64,000 nucleotides of DNA. Source: Rothia koreensis. GTDB taxonomy: Bacteria; Actinomycetota; Actinomycetes; Actinomycetales; Micrococcaceae. The translations under genes and the position numbers were made by a program. The stretch is from contig NZ_NOIQ01000001.1 in the NCBI RefSeq assembly GCF_004136575.1, positions 372,001 through 436,000 of the forward strand. The letters are read 5' to 3'. The notes beneath the pieces were generated by a model. That model was given only the letters and a program-made list of their open reading frames with translations, was not told the origin of the DNA and made no database searches. Below, piece by piece: positions 26,883 through 36,253 of the stretch (position 1 is its first letter; every line of letters starts with the position of its first letter).

Positions 26883-26888
26883 GACAAT
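26883..26888 (+). promoter_or_regulatory. Possible -10 of prfA
   Basis: GACAAT, 36 nt before the prfA ATG and just downstream of the rho terminator. A new promoter is needed here if the terminator is efficient. No -35 is recognisable. Confidence 0.3.
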
Positions 26889-26924
26889 GGAGGCCGCACC
26901 AGACTTTCGATCACCGAGGACCTC

Positions 26925-28007
26925 ATGCTCGATTCCATCCAATCCTTGTTCGATGAGCACCAGGAGTTGCAGCAGCAGCTCGCCGACCCGGCGGTTCATG
27001 CCGACCAGGGAAGAGCTCGTAAGCTCGGGCGTCGGTATTCCGAGCTCAACGGCATCGTCGAGGCATATCGAAGGGTCGAGTCCCTCAAGGGAGACCTCGA
27101 GGCCGCACGCGAGATGGCCGAGGAAGAACCGGAATTCGCCGATGAGATTCCGACCCTCGAGGAGTCGCTCGAAGAGGCCGAACAGCGCCTGCACCGGCTG
27201 CTCATCCCTCGGGATCCCGACGACGGCCGGAACGTGATCCTCGAGGTCAAGGCCGGCGAGGGCGGTGACGAATCGGCCCTGTTCGCGGGCGACCTGTTGC
27301 GCATGTACGCTCGCTACGCCGAACGCAAGGGGTGGAAGACCGAGATCCTGTCGTCGACCGATTCGGACCTGGGCGGATACAAGGATGTCCAGATGGCCGT
27401 GAAGACCTCCTCGACCGACCCGGCCGAGGGCGTGTGGGCGCACCTGAAGTACGAAGGCGGCGTGCACCGCGTGCAACGCGTCCCGGTCACCGAATCCCAG
27501 GGGCGGATTCATACCTCGGCCGCGGGCGTTCTCGTTTTCCCCGAGGTGGATGAGCCCGAGGAGATCGACATCAGCCAGAACGATCTCAAGATCGACGTGT
27601 ACCGGTCCTCGGGGCCCGGCGGTCAGTCCGTCAACACGACCGATTCGGCGGTGCGCATCACGCACTTGCCGACCGGAATCGTGGTGGCCATGCAGAACGA
27701 GAAGTCGCAGCTGCAGAACCGCGAGGCCGCCATGCGCGTGCTGCGCGCCCGGCTCCTGGCGCACCAGCAGGAGCAGATCGACGCCGAGGCCGCCGAGCAC
27801 CGAAAGTCCCAGGTCAAGACCATGGACCGTTCCGAGCGGATCCGCACCTACAACTTCCCCGAGAACCGGATCGCCGACCACCGGACCGGGTACAAGGCGT
27901 ACAACCTGGACACCGTGATGAGCGGTGACCTGGAGGCCGTGATCCAGTCGGCGATCCAGATGGACGAGGAACACCGTCTCGCCGCCCTGGGCCAGGACGC
28001 CGAGTAG
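26925..28007 (+). CDS. prfA: Peptide chain release factor 1
   Basis: 360-residue class I release factor recognising UAA/UAG. The stop-codon tripeptide PVT sits in [14 protein letters not shown], which marks RF1 rather than RF2. The peptidyl-hydrolysis motif GGQ is in [14 protein letters not shown] lies just upstream of the ATG. The gene ends 3 nt before prmC, whose product methylates the GGQ glutamine. Confidence 0.96.
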   Translation: MLDSIQSLFDEHQELQQQLADPAVHADQGRARKLGRRYSELNGIVEAYRRVESLKGDLEAAREMAEEEPEFADEIPTLEESLEEAEQRLHRLLIPRDPDDGRNVILEVKAGEGGDESALFAGDLLRMYARYAERKGWKTEILSSTDSDLGGYKDVQMAVKTSSTDPAEGVWAHLKYEGGVHRVQRVPVTESQGRIHTSAAGVLVFPEVDEPEEIDISQNDLKIDVYRSSGPGGQSVNTTDSAVRITHLPTGIVVAMQNEKSQLQNREAAMRVLRARLLAHQQEQIDAEAAEHRKSQVKTMDRSERIRTYNFPENRIADHRTGYKAYNLDTVMSGDLEAVIQSAIQMDEEHRLAALGQDAE

Positions 28008-28010
28008 GCC

Positions 28011-28964
28011 GTGTCGGAACACTCCTCGGACGCCGAACCCGGAGCGGCCCTCTCGGGACGTGACCTCGACGACCTGCCGCTTGCCGAGGCCCTGCGCGAG
28101 GCGGCGCGGCGGCTGAAGACCGTGGGTATCGAATCCGGCAGAGCCGACGCGGAACTGCTGGTCGCCCACCTCGTGGCCACCGACCGCGGTGGGGAGGTCT
28201 CGCGGGGAGAGGTCATGGCAGGAGCGGCGGCAGGAACCTTGGACACGCCGAAGGGCTTCGACCAGATCGTCGCCGCCCGGGCCTCACGTGTTCCCCTCCA
28301 GCACCTGACCGGGCGGGCCTATTTTCGGAATCTCACGCTGCACGTGGGCCCTGGCGTCTTCATCCCCCGTCCCGAAACGGAAGTTCTCATCGACCACGTC
28401 AACGCGCACCTGCGTCGACGTGCTCATGAGAACGAAGCGGCGGGCCGGGACCGACTCGTGGCCGTGGACCTGGCCACCGGGTCCGGAGCCCTCGCCCTCT
28501 CGATGTCCCAGGAGAACCCGGGGTGCGAGGTCTACGGCGTGGAGCTGTCCCGCAGCGCGGCGGAATGGGCGACCAGAAACACGGAACTGACGGGCCTGCC
28601 GGTATCGATACTGGTCCAGGACGCGACCCGGGCGCTCCCGGGGTGGGAAGGGCGCGTCGACGTCGTCGTGTCCAATCCGCCCTACATCCCGACCACGGCC
28701 GTGCCCAAGGACCCCGAGGTCGCCGATCACGACCCGTCCATGGCACTCTACGGCGGGTCCGAAGACGGCCTCGCGATCCCGAAGGACATTGCCCAGCGGG
28801 CGTCCGAACTCGTCCGCCCCGGTGGCCTGTTCGTGATGGAGCACGCCGAGGTCCAGGCCGAGGCAGCAGCGCGCATGTTCTCGAAGCTCGGATTCCACGA
28901 GGTCGAGACCATCCACGATCTGACCGGGCGGCCACGAGCAACCAAGGGTTACTCTGGTGTCTGA
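28011..28964 (+). CDS. prmC: Release factor glutamine methyltransferase
   Basis: 317-residue SAM-dependent methyltransferase that modifies the glutamine of the release-factor GGQ motif. The SAM motif is VDLATGSGALALS, the substrate motif SNPPYIP and an acidic loop GVEL. It has the usual N-terminal helical domain (LAEALREAARRL). The GTG start lies 3 nt after the prfA stop, so modifier and substrate are co-expressed. Confidence 0.94.
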   Translation: MSEHSSDAEPGAALSGRDLDDLPLAEALREAARRLKTVGIESGRADAELLVAHLVATDRGGEVSRGEVMAGAAAGTLDTPKGFDQIVAARASRVPLQHLTGRAYFRNLTLHVGPGVFIPRPETEVLIDHVNAHLRRRAHENEAAGRDRLVAVDLATGSGALALSMSQENPGCEVYGVELSRSAAEWATRNTELTGLPVSILVQDATRALPGWEGRVDVVVSNPPYIPTTAVPKDPEVADHDPSMALYGGSEDGLAIPKDIAQRASELVRPGGLFVMEHAEVQAEAAARMFSKLGFHEVETIHDLTGRPRATKGYSGV

Positions 28965-29018
28965 GGATTCCGTCGACCACGGACCGCAACAACCGAAGCA
29001 ACGAAAGCCGCATCGAAC

Positions 29019-30041
29019 GTGACAGCAACCGTATACACCGTCGCCACCGACGACGAGCGCGAGCAGGCCATCGCCGCCATCGAGAAAGCCGTTCTGGACG
29101 GACGGACCGCAGTGATACCCACGGACACGGTCTACGGGATTGCGGCCGACGCCTTCTCGCGCGGGGGCGTGCAGCAGCTTCTCAACGCCAAGGGCAGGTC
29201 ACGGAGGATGCCGCCTCCCGTGCTGATTGCCGATTCGAGTGTTCTGCCCGGGCTCGCTGATGACCTGAGCGCGGATGCCCACGCCCTGGCCGAGGCGTTC
29301 TGGCCCGGAGCCCTCACCCTCATCGTGTTTTCCCAGCCCTCGCTGAATTGGGATCTGGGGGAGACCCAGGGGACCGTGGGGCTGCGGGTTCCGGACGACG
29401 AGCTTGCTCGGGAGATCCTCAGACGGACAGGACCGCTGGCGGTATCGAGCGCGAACAGAACCGGGCAGCCGGCGGCGACGAACGGTGACGAGGCCGTTGA
29501 ACAACTGGGTGAGCGGGTCGAGGCCATCGTCGACGCCGGACCACGGCCGGAGGGTCGCGGAGCCGAAGCCCGCAGCTCCGATGCTGCCCCGTCCACGATC
29601 ATCGACGTCACGGGTCAGCGCCCGGTCGTGGTGCGGCTCGGTGCCCTGTCCATGGAACGCATCAGGTCCGTGGCACCAACGGCCGTGACGCAGGACGAGC
29701 TCGATCGGGAGAAGTCCGCAGAGGCGGAACCCGAGCACAGCCCCGCGGACCCGGACGACGCCGGGGGCGAGGGCGCCTCCGAAACGCGGGAACCGATCAA
29801 CGGCCCCGGAGATGGCCCCCGGGCCGCGGACGCCGCGGACGGCTCCGTCGAGGCCGGGCTGTTCGCCGCCGGGACCACGGCGGCGACCCCGTCGCGCACG
29901 GAACCGGTCGATCAACTCAGACGCAAGGTCACGGACGGAGCCGGGAGCCCCGGCCGCCCGCGGCCCGCTGCGACGCGTCCTCTCGGGGTCGAGGAAGCAC
30001 GTCATCTGCTCTTCCCCGACCAGGAGCGCGGCGAGGAATGA
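29019..30041 (+). CDS. Sua5/YciO/YrdC-family L-threonylcarbamoyladenylate synthase with C-terminal tail
   Basis: 340 residues. The YrdC domain at about 20-205 (GRTAVIPTDTVYGIAADA, KGRSRRMPPPVLIAD, TVGLRVPDDELAREIL, VSSANRTGQPAA, STIIDVTG) makes the threonylcarbamoyl-AMP used for t6A modification of ANN-decoding tRNAs. From about residue 215 onward the protein is an acidic, Ala/Glu/Gly/Pro-rich and probably disordered tail of some 120 residues that is not part of the canonical Sua5 domain. The GTG start follows prmC by 54 bp. The gene converges on an SDR gene and its stop codon lies inside a short hairpin. Confidence 0.88.
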   Translation: MTATVYTVATDDEREQAIAAIEKAVLDGRTAVIPTDTVYGIAADAFSRGGVQQLLNAKGRSRRMPPPVLIADSSVLPGLADDLSADAHALAEAFWPGALTLIVFSQPSLNWDLGETQGTVGLRVPDDELAREILRRTGPLAVSSANRTGQPAATNGDEAVEQLGERVEAIVDAGPRPEGRGAEARSSDAAPSTIIDVTGQRPVVVRLGALSMERIRSVAPTAVTQDELDREKSAEAEPEHSPADPDDAGGEGASETREPINGPGDGPRAADAADGSVEAGLFAAGTTAATPSRTEPVDQLRRKVTDGAGSPGRPRPAATRPLGVEEARHLLFPDQERGEE

Positions 30042-30059
30042 GCCCCCCCCGAGGGCTCA
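30039..30059. terminator. Short hairpin between convergent genes
   Basis: TGAGCCC / GGGCTCA, a perfect 7-bp stem that includes the Sua5-type stop codon. It sits where two convergent genes meet, so it could serve both strands. No T run follows. Confidence 0.4.
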
Positions 30060-30064
30060 GAATC

Positions 30065-31120
30065 TCAGCGGGTCGACCCCGTGGCGGTGTGCGCCTCCCT
30101 GAGGACCGAACCGATGCGACGCTCCGGCAGGAGGCCGTTCTCGACGGCCCAGGTATCGTCCTGGGGCTGACCGAACCACATCAACTCCGCGCGCCGCACG
30201 GCGCCCTGAAGACGCTCGTTCATCGCGGAGGACAGCAGGTGCCCGAAGGACACCCCCCAGCGGAGGGCGAATGCGGGAATCCTGCGGGGTTCGCGACGTC
30301 CGGCATCCCGGATCACGGAGGCAGTCGTGGCACCCTCCCACGGCTGAAGAACGATCGGGGGAAGATCCCCGTCGAACGAGCCGACAGAGACCACGAATTC
30401 GGCGAGTGCGTGCACCGAGGTCACCGGCGTCGGACGGTCGCCCCTGCCCGCAACCATGGCGAGGGGCGAGGACGCGACACGCGCGAGGTTCGACGTGGTC
30501 TTCCGGCCGGAGCCCTGGACCGACGTGGCACGCAGAATGCACAGTTCGGCGGCATGATTCGGCTCGACCCTGGCCGGGGCGTTGCTGGGAGCGGGCGGGA
30601 AATCCGACGCAGCGGAGCCCGGTGCGGCCCCGGCCTGGGCGGTGGCATTGATGAAGTCCCGAAGTCGGAGCACGCAGTCCTCGCCCAAAGCCTTGGAGAA
30701 GGAATACGCGGAGAAGGGCGACGTCGCGTCGGTGGCGTCCAGCTTCGGGCGGGAGCCCTGAACGGCCGAGGAGCTCAGGTGGATCACGCGCCGGACGCCG
30801 GTGCGCTGGGCGGCCACGGCGACGATGGTGGGCAGCAAGGCATTCGCTCCGACCAGGGACGGAAGATCGTTCTGGTCCGGTGCCGAGAGACCCGCGGCGT
30901 TGACCACGACCTCCGCACCCGCGAAAGAATCGGCCAGGTAGTCGACCACGGATTCGAGGCGGCGTGCCTCGGCGATGACCTGGCCGGACGATTCCGACGA
31001 CGTGGCCAGCCGTGGCGCCGAGACCGGAGCCGCGCCGATGCCCTCCTGCTGGAGTCTGGTCATGATCGCAGAACCCGCGAAACCCGTGGCCCCGAGAACC
31101 CTCCAGGTGCTCTGACTCAT
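30065..31120 (-). CDS. Extended SDR-family NAD(P)-dependent oxidoreductase/epimerase
   Basis: 351 residues with the Rossmann motif GATGFAGS near residue 10, AEVVVNAAG, catalytic Ser region HLSSSAV and the YxxxK pair in SAYSFSKALGED. This is the layout of nucleotide-sugar epimerases and dehydratases, but the substrate is unclear. It points away from the glycopolymer genes that begin at 31342, so it may supply a modified sugar to them; that is inference from position. Its 3' end faces the Sua5-type gene. Confidence 0.75.
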   Translation of the reverse strand: MSQSTWRVLGATGFAGSAIMTRLQQEGIGAAPVSAPRLATSSESSGQVIAEARRLESVVDYLADSFAGAEVVVNAAGLSAPDQNDLPSLVGANALLPTIVAVAAQRTGVRRVIHLSSSAVQGSRPKLDATDATSPFSAYSFSKALGEDCVLRLRDFINATAQAGAAPGSAASDFPPAPSNAPARVEPNHAAELCILRATSVQGSGRKTTSNLARVASSPLAMVAGRGDRPTPVTSVHALAEFVVSVGSFDGDLPPIVLQPWEGATTASVIRDAGRREPRRIPAFALRWGVSFGHLLSSAMNERLQGAVRRAELMWFGQPQDDTWAVENGLLPERRIGSVLREAHTATGSTR

Positions 31121-31183
31121 GCTTCCTCGCTTTCATCCGCGCGACAGCCCGACGATAGACCGAGTTTGCATCGGGTGCCGGGG

Positions 31184-31189
31184 TAAACT
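31184..31189 (+). promoter_or_regulatory. Possible -10 of the glycosyltransferase operon
   Basis: TAAACT, about 150 nt before the GTG start at 31342, in the 221-bp divergent interval. No good -35 is visible at 16-18 nt. Confidence 0.3.
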
Positions 31190-31341
31190 GTCACGTGCCG
31201 TTCCATGGGTGCAATCCTCGCACCTTCTGGACACCACCTTACTGACCGAATCGCCCTAACTTCACCTGACGGGCCTGCGGGCCGCAGGAAGGAAGACCAG
31301 CTCGTGCCGTCCGATCGACGAGCACGAGGGGAGAGGAAAGA

Positions 31342-33327
31342 GTGCAGCCGAACAGCGATGCCGGGCCGGGAGACACCCCGAGCCCACGAGTGGTTGCCGT
31401 AGTGGTGACCTACAACCGTCTCCGTCTGCTGAGAACCACTCTCTCGGGTATCGCCGGGGGCCGCGTGGTTCCCGATCAGGTCGTGCTCGTCGACAATGCG
31501 TCGACCGACGGCACACCGGAATTCCTCGACGAGCTGGACTACAGCCTGCCGATCGACGTGGTCAGGCTGAGAGACAACCTCGGAGGCGCCGGCGGATTCA
31601 CGGTGGGCATTGACCGCGCGCTCGCCGTGCACGACGCCGACCTGGTGTGGGTCATGGACGACGACACCGAGCCGTTGGCCGAGACCCTCGCGGAATCCGT
31701 GTCCGCCTGGTCCTCCTACGCGGAAGCGCCCGAGGAGCGGCCCGCGTTCGTGGCGAGCAACGTGGTGTGGACGGACGGCCGGGAACACCCCATGAACTCC
31801 ATGATCCAACGCATCGGGGCCACCCACGAACAGAAGGCGCGGGCTGCTGCGGTCGGCGGGACGACGATTCGCTCGGGATCCTTTGTCTCACTCCTCATGG
31901 ATGCGGCAGCCATGCGGAGAATCGGCTTGCCCTGGGCGGACTACTTCATTTGGAACGACGATTTCGAGTATTCGACCAGGCTCGCGAGGTTCCGCGACGC
32001 CGTGACGCTGCCGGCCTCCGTGGTCGTGCATCACACCAAGACGTTCGGCACGACGGACGCGGACCCCGGGCCCCGGTTCTACAACGACGTCCGGAACAAG
32101 CTGTGGGTCTTCACTCGCAGCCAGTCCCTGGCTCCGTGGGAAAAGATTCTGTACGCGGGCGCCACGGGGCGGCTGTGGCTGCGCACCTTCCGCAACAGCG
32201 AGGACAGAACGGCGGTACTGCGGTACCTGTCCCAGGGTGTTCGCGATGCCCTGCGCGCGCCCCGGAGCAACGAGGAAGTCCTCGAGGGAAGCTACGACCT
32301 GAGCATCCACGCGGCGCCCCATGGTTCCTCGGGTGCGGACCCGGTGCACGGCGTCGAGCCGACCGGAAAAAATAAGTCTGAACTTGAACATGAGGGTTTT
32401 ACCCTTCTCATGCCGGTCTACCACGGTGATACCCCGGACGGGTTGCGCCGGGCCATTGCCTCCAACGTCCATGAGCAGACCCTGCCCCCGTCCGAGGTGG
32501 TGCTGGTCGTCGATGGGCCGGTCGGCTCCGATCTCGAGGAGGCCGTTCGGGAATCCGTCCGGGGCATCGAGCAGAAGGGGATTGCAGTCTCCGTGAAGAG
32601 GCTGGGCCGCAACGGCGGGTTGGCCAACGCCCTCAATGTGGGGTTGAAGCTTTGTTCCTATCGCGTGGTGGCGCGGGCCGACGCGGACGACGAGTCCTTG
32701 CCGGAACGCTTCGAAACGTTGGTCCCTTCCGTGAGGGATGGGCGATTCCACGCCGTGGGATCGGCGATGTTCGAGATGGATGAATCATTCTCCGAAATTC
32801 AATCTGTACGTGAAGTCGAGACTGGGTCGGAGCAGATTCGCCGCATTGCTGCGCTGCGCAACCCGTTGTGTCATCCCACGGTGGTTTTCGATTCCGAAGC
32901 GGTGGGTGCCGTGGGGGGATACGAACCAATCCCTGGGGCCGAGGACTACGGGCTGTGGGCCAGGATGCTCGAGGCCGGGTACGCGGTCGGGAACGTCGCC
33001 GAGCCGCTCGTGAAGTACAGGGCCGGTCATGCCTCCTGGGATCGCCGGGGAGGCTGGGGCGCCGCGCGGCGGGAACTGGTTCTCCAGAGGCATCTGCGTG
33101 CCTCCGGTTTCATCGGCCCCGTCCGGTGGGCGCGTAATGTGGTGGTGCGCGGCGGGTACCGCCTCGTTCCGAGATCGGTGAGGATCGGCGCATACCGCGC
33201 GCTCATTGGTTCCCGGGGCTCGCGCGACACCGAAGGCGCCGACGGTCCGTCCCATGGCCCGACCCGGGAGTCGCGGACGTCCCGCGGTGCCCATGACCCG
33301 CGACAGGAAGGAAGCCACCTCGAATGA
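31342..33327 (+). CDS. Two-domain glycosyltransferase (GlfT/rhamnosyltransferase-like GT2 fused to a second GT2)
   Basis: 661-residue protein with two GT-A domains. Domain 1 (about 15-330) has VVVTYNRLRLL, VLVDNASTDGT, NLGGAGGFTVG, the metal motif VWVMDDDTEP and WNDDFEYS, resembling galactofuranosyl/rhamnosyl transferases. Domain 2 (about 352-590) has LLMPVYHGDTPDGLR, VLVVDGPVG, ARADADDESLPERF and EDYGLWARMLEAGY, resembling capsule/exopolysaccharide GT2 enzymes. The linker near residue 345 is visibly lower in GC. A possible internal ATG at 32410 starts domain 2. The start is GTG with GAGAGGAAAG upstream. The final residues overlap the next gene by 4 nt. Confidence 0.85.
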   Translation: MQPNSDAGPGDTPSPRVVAVVVTYNRLRLLRTTLSGIAGGRVVPDQVVLVDNASTDGTPEFLDELDYSLPIDVVRLRDNLGGAGGFTVGIDRALAVHDADLVWVMDDDTEPLAETLAESVSAWSSYAEAPEERPAFVASNVVWTDGREHPMNSMIQRIGATHEQKARAAAVGGTTIRSGSFVSLLMDAAAMRRIGLPWADYFIWNDDFEYSTRLARFRDAVTLPASVVVHHTKTFGTTDADPGPRFYNDVRNKLWVFTRSQSLAPWEKILYAGATGRLWLRTFRNSEDRTAVLRYLSQGVRDALRAPRSNEEVLEGSYDLSIHAAPHGSSGADPVHGVEPTGKNKSELEHEGFTLLMPVYHGDTPDGLRRAIASNVHEQTLPPSEVVLVVDGPVGSDLEEAVRESVRGIEQKGIAVSVKRLGRNGGLANALNVGLKLCSYRVVARADADDESLPERFETLVPSVRDGRFHAVGSAMFEMDESFSEIQSVREVETGSEQIRRIAALRNPLCHPTVVFDSEAVGAVGGYEPIPGAEDYGLWARMLEAGYAVGNVAEPLVKYRAGHASWDRRGGWGAARRELVLQRHLRASGFIGPVRWARNVVVRGGYRLVPRSVRIGAYRALIGSRGSRDTEGADGPSHGPTRESRTSRGAHDPRQEGSHLE

Positions 33328-35228
33328 GCGGTTCCGAACAGTATGGTGACCGGTCGAGCACCGGTTACGAACGTCCACGGTTCTGGATCTGGACCCAGAT
33401 CTTTCTGGACGCCCTGGCGTGGGTCGTGGCGGTTCTGCTGAGTCTTTTCCTTCGGTACGAGATGGACTACAAACTGGTCCACGTGCCGGGACTGGTGCTG
33501 GTGTGCGTCGTCGCCGTGGCAGCCCAACTCATGGTCGGCAGCCTCTTCGCGCTGTACCGAGGTCGGTACAGCTTCGGCAGCTTCGACGAGGCCAAGGCGC
33601 TCATGCTCGTGACGGTCATCGTCACCTCGCTGGTCCAGATCGTATTGCTGATTTTCGGTGTGTCGTTGCACATGCCCCGGTCGATCCCGCTCATCGCCTT
33701 CCCGTTCGCGCTGTTGTTCATGGCCGCGGTGCGCTATCTGAAGCGCATGTACGTCGAGTCCAAGTCGAAGCCCAGCGCGCATGCGCCGCACGCGGTCGTG
33801 TACGGTGCGGGGTTCCTGGCCAACACCCTCATCACCCAGATGGTGCAGGACAAGGATTCGCCGTACCTCCCGGTTGCCCTGATCGACGACGACCCCGCGA
33901 AGAAGCACCTGCGCATCAACTCTGTTCCGGTGTCCGGCAATATCACGAACCTGCGACAGGTCATGAGGCGCTCCAACGCGAGTGTGCTCATCATCGCCAT
34001 GGCCAACGTGAAGTCTTCGCTCATGACGCGGGTCAATGAGGAACTCGAGGGCATGGACGTGCGGATCCTGACGGCGCCCCCTCTGCGAGATGTCTTCGGG
34101 AACACCACGGGCAGCACCCTCGACCTGCGCGATATCAGGCTCGAGGACATCGTGGGTCAGCGCGCCGTCGACATCAACGTCGAAGGCATTGCCAAGTACC
34201 TCACCGACAAGCGGGTCCTGGTGACCGGGGCGGGCGGCTCCATCGGGTCGGAGTTGTGTCGCCAGATCGCGCACTTCTCGCCCGCGGAATTGATCATGCT
34301 GGACCGCGACGAGTCGGCGCTCCAGGCGACGCAGATTTCCATGACGGGTCGAGGGCTCCTGGACGGTCAGGACACGGTGCTGGCCGATATCAGGGACCAG
34401 GAGGCCCTCTCCGGGATCTTCGCTCTAAGGAGGCCGCAGGTGGTGTTCCATGCCGCGGCCCTCAAGCACGTGTCCTTGCTCGAGCAGTATCCGAACGAGG
34501 CCTGGCAGACCAATGTCGAGGGCTCCCGCAACGTGCTCCAGGCGGCGGCGTCGGTCGACGTCGAGGTCTTCGTCAACGTCTCCACGGACAAGGCCGCCGA
34601 CCCCACCACGGTCCTGGGGCATTCCAAACGCATGGCCGAACAGATGACCGCGTGGATGGGCAATCACACCGACGGCCGGTACGCCTCGGTGCGCTTCGGC
34701 AATGTCTTCGGGTCCCGAGGGTCGATGCTGCCCCTGTTTACCGAGCAAATACGCCGTGGCGGCCCGATCACCGTCACCGACAAGGACGCCACCCGATACT
34801 TCATGACCATCCCCGAGGCCTGCCAGCTGGTGATTCAGGCCGGCGCCATCGGGGCTCCGGGCGAGGTCCTGATTCTGGACATGGGCCAGCCCGTGCGCAT
34901 CTACGACGTCGCCCGGCATCTCATCCAGATGAGCGGCAGGAACGACATCGAGATCGTGTTCACGGGATTGCGCCAGGGGGAGAAGTTGCACGAGGACCTC
35001 GTCGGCGCCGGAGAGGTCGGTACACACCGCGGGCACCCGCAGATTTCTCACACCCAGTCCGTCCAGCTCGATCCCGAGAGCCTGGACCGCCACGAATGGA
35101 AGGTTCGCGGAAACATTCCGACGACGCAGGAGATACCCGTCGTCCCGCCGCCCGAGAAGGGCACGACCTCGAATCCTTCCGACCCGCCGGACGTCGATGC
35201 TGACGGCGAGAGGGGAGAGACGGCGTGA
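33324..35228 (+). CDS. CapD/WbpM/PglF-like membrane nucleotide-sugar 4,6-dehydratase
   Basis: 634 residues. Four N-terminal transmembrane helices (about 15-135) are followed by a Rossmann-like domain with VVYGAGFLANTLI (about 155) and a dehydratase domain from about 295 with VLVTGAGGSIGSELCRQ and STDKAADPTTVLGHSKRMAEQ, where the usual SDR catalytic Tyr is replaced as in this family. Such enzymes convert UDP-GlcNAc to the 4-keto-6-deoxy sugar used for bacillosamine, QuiNAc or FucNAc. It is coupled by ATGA/GTGA overlaps to the glycosyltransferase before it and the phosphoglycosyltransferase after it. Confidence 0.9.
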   Translation: MSGSEQYGDRSSTGYERPRFWIWTQIFLDALAWVVAVLLSLFLRYEMDYKLVHVPGLVLVCVVAVAAQLMVGSLFALYRGRYSFGSFDEAKALMLVTVIVTSLVQIVLLIFGVSLHMPRSIPLIAFPFALLFMAAVRYLKRMYVESKSKPSAHAPHAVVYGAGFLANTLITQMVQDKDSPYLPVALIDDDPAKKHLRINSVPVSGNITNLRQVMRRSNASVLIIAMANVKSSLMTRVNEELEGMDVRILTAPPLRDVFGNTTGSTLDLRDIRLEDIVGQRAVDINVEGIAKYLTDKRVLVTGAGGSIGSELCRQIAHFSPAELIMLDRDESALQATQISMTGRGLLDGQDTVLADIRDQEALSGIFALRRPQVVFHAAALKHVSLLEQYPNEAWQTNVEGSRNVLQAAASVDVEVFVNVSTDKAADPTTVLGHSKRMAEQMTAWMGNHTDGRYASVRFGNVFGSRGSMLPLFTEQIRRGGPITVTDKDATRYFMTIPEACQLVIQAGAIGAPGEVLILDMGQPVRIYDVARHLIQMSGRNDIEIVFTGLRQGEKLHEDLVGAGEVGTHRGHPQISHTQSVQLDPESLDRHEWKVRGNIPTTQEIPVVPPPEKGTTSNPSDPPDVDADGERGETA

Positions 35229-36253
35229 TCGAGACGACGTCGCCCGGACTGACCCAATTCCTTGTTCCAGGACTCGTGGCCCTGGTGCTCGGGCTCGCCC
35301 TTCCACTGGCCATTCTGCCGTTCCTGCGTTGGCTCGGGATCGTGGACGTTCCTGGCCACAGGTCCTCCCACACGGTTCCGACCGTCCGAGGCATGGGGCT
35401 GGCAACCGCGCTCGCCGCGCTGCTCTCGCTGGGCGTCAGCGCGGTCATGGCGCTCGTCGACGTCGATCGTTCCGTCATGACCACCGTGGTCGTCGGAATG
35501 ATCTGTTCCGCGGCCCTCGGCTGGATCGAGGACTACCGAGGGTTGCCGGTGCGGTCCAGGGCGGGTCTCCAGCTGCTCATCGGGCTTGCCATCACCTCGG
35601 CCCTGACCTTCGTCCTGGGGACGCCCGCCTGGTGGATTCCGGTGGGAATGCTCGCGATCGCCGGTTACATCAACGTCGCCAACTTCATGGACGGGCTCAA
35701 CGGAATTTCGGGGCTCCACGGCTTCGTGGTCGGCGCGGCCTACGCCTACGCGGGGTGGGCTACCAATCTGACGTGGCTCGTGGTGTGCGGTATTGCGATC
35801 GCGGGCGCCTTCCTGGCCTTTCTCCCCTGGAACCTGCTGGGAAAGCGGGTGTTCCTGGGGGACACGGGCTCGTACTTTCTCGGCGGGGCAATCGCGTGCT
35901 GCGCGGTCGGCGCGTTTCTGTCCAACATCTATGTCGAGTACATCCTTTCCCCGCTCATCATCTACCTGGCAGACACCGGATTCACCCTGGTCAAAAGGAT
36001 CTATCGGGGAGAGGCCTGGTACCAGCCTCATCGGCAGCACGTGTACCAGCAGCTGGCGGATTTGGGCTTCGGGCACATCGGTTCGGCCCTGACTGTGACG
36101 GCGGCGACCGTCGCGGTCACCATCATCACCGTGCTGGCCCTGCCCTTCGAGGTCGACGGGCTCATGTGGATGGGGTTGCTCGTGGTCTGCATCGTGGTCC
36201 TGTACCTCGCGCTCCCCATCATCATTGGTCGAATCCTGGGCCGCCGGCGATGA
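35225..36253 (+). CDS. WecA/WbpL-type polyprenyl-phosphate sugar-1-phosphate transferase (GT4)
   Basis: 342-residue polytopic protein of the MraY/WecA superfamily, with about ten hydrophobic segments, that loads the first sugar phosphate onto undecaprenyl phosphate. Motifs are ALGWIEDYRG, NVANFMDGLNGISG (the DGLNG variant seen in WbpL/WbcO-type enzymes), LGDTGSYFLG and HRQHVYQQL. With the upstream 4,6-dehydratase this predicts a 6-deoxy amino sugar initiating a wall glycopolymer (inference). In Mycobacterium the equivalent place just before the atp genes is held by wecA/rfe. GTGA overlap upstream, ATGA overlap downstream. Confidence 0.88.
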   Translation: MIETTSPGLTQFLVPGLVALVLGLALPLAILPFLRWLGIVDVPGHRSSHTVPTVRGMGLATALAALLSLGVSAVMALVDVDRSVMTTVVVGMICSAALGWIEDYRGLPVRSRAGLQLLIGLAITSALTFVLGTPAWWIPVGMLAIAGYINVANFMDGLNGISGLHGFVVGAAYAYAGWATNLTWLVVCGIAIAGAFLAFLPWNLLGKRVFLGDTGSYFLGGAIACCAVGAFLSNIYVEYILSPLIIYLADTGFTLVKRIYRGEAWYQPHRQHVYQQLADLGFGHIGSALTVTAATVAVTIITVLALPFEVDGLMWMGLLVVCIVVLYLALPIIIGRILGRRR

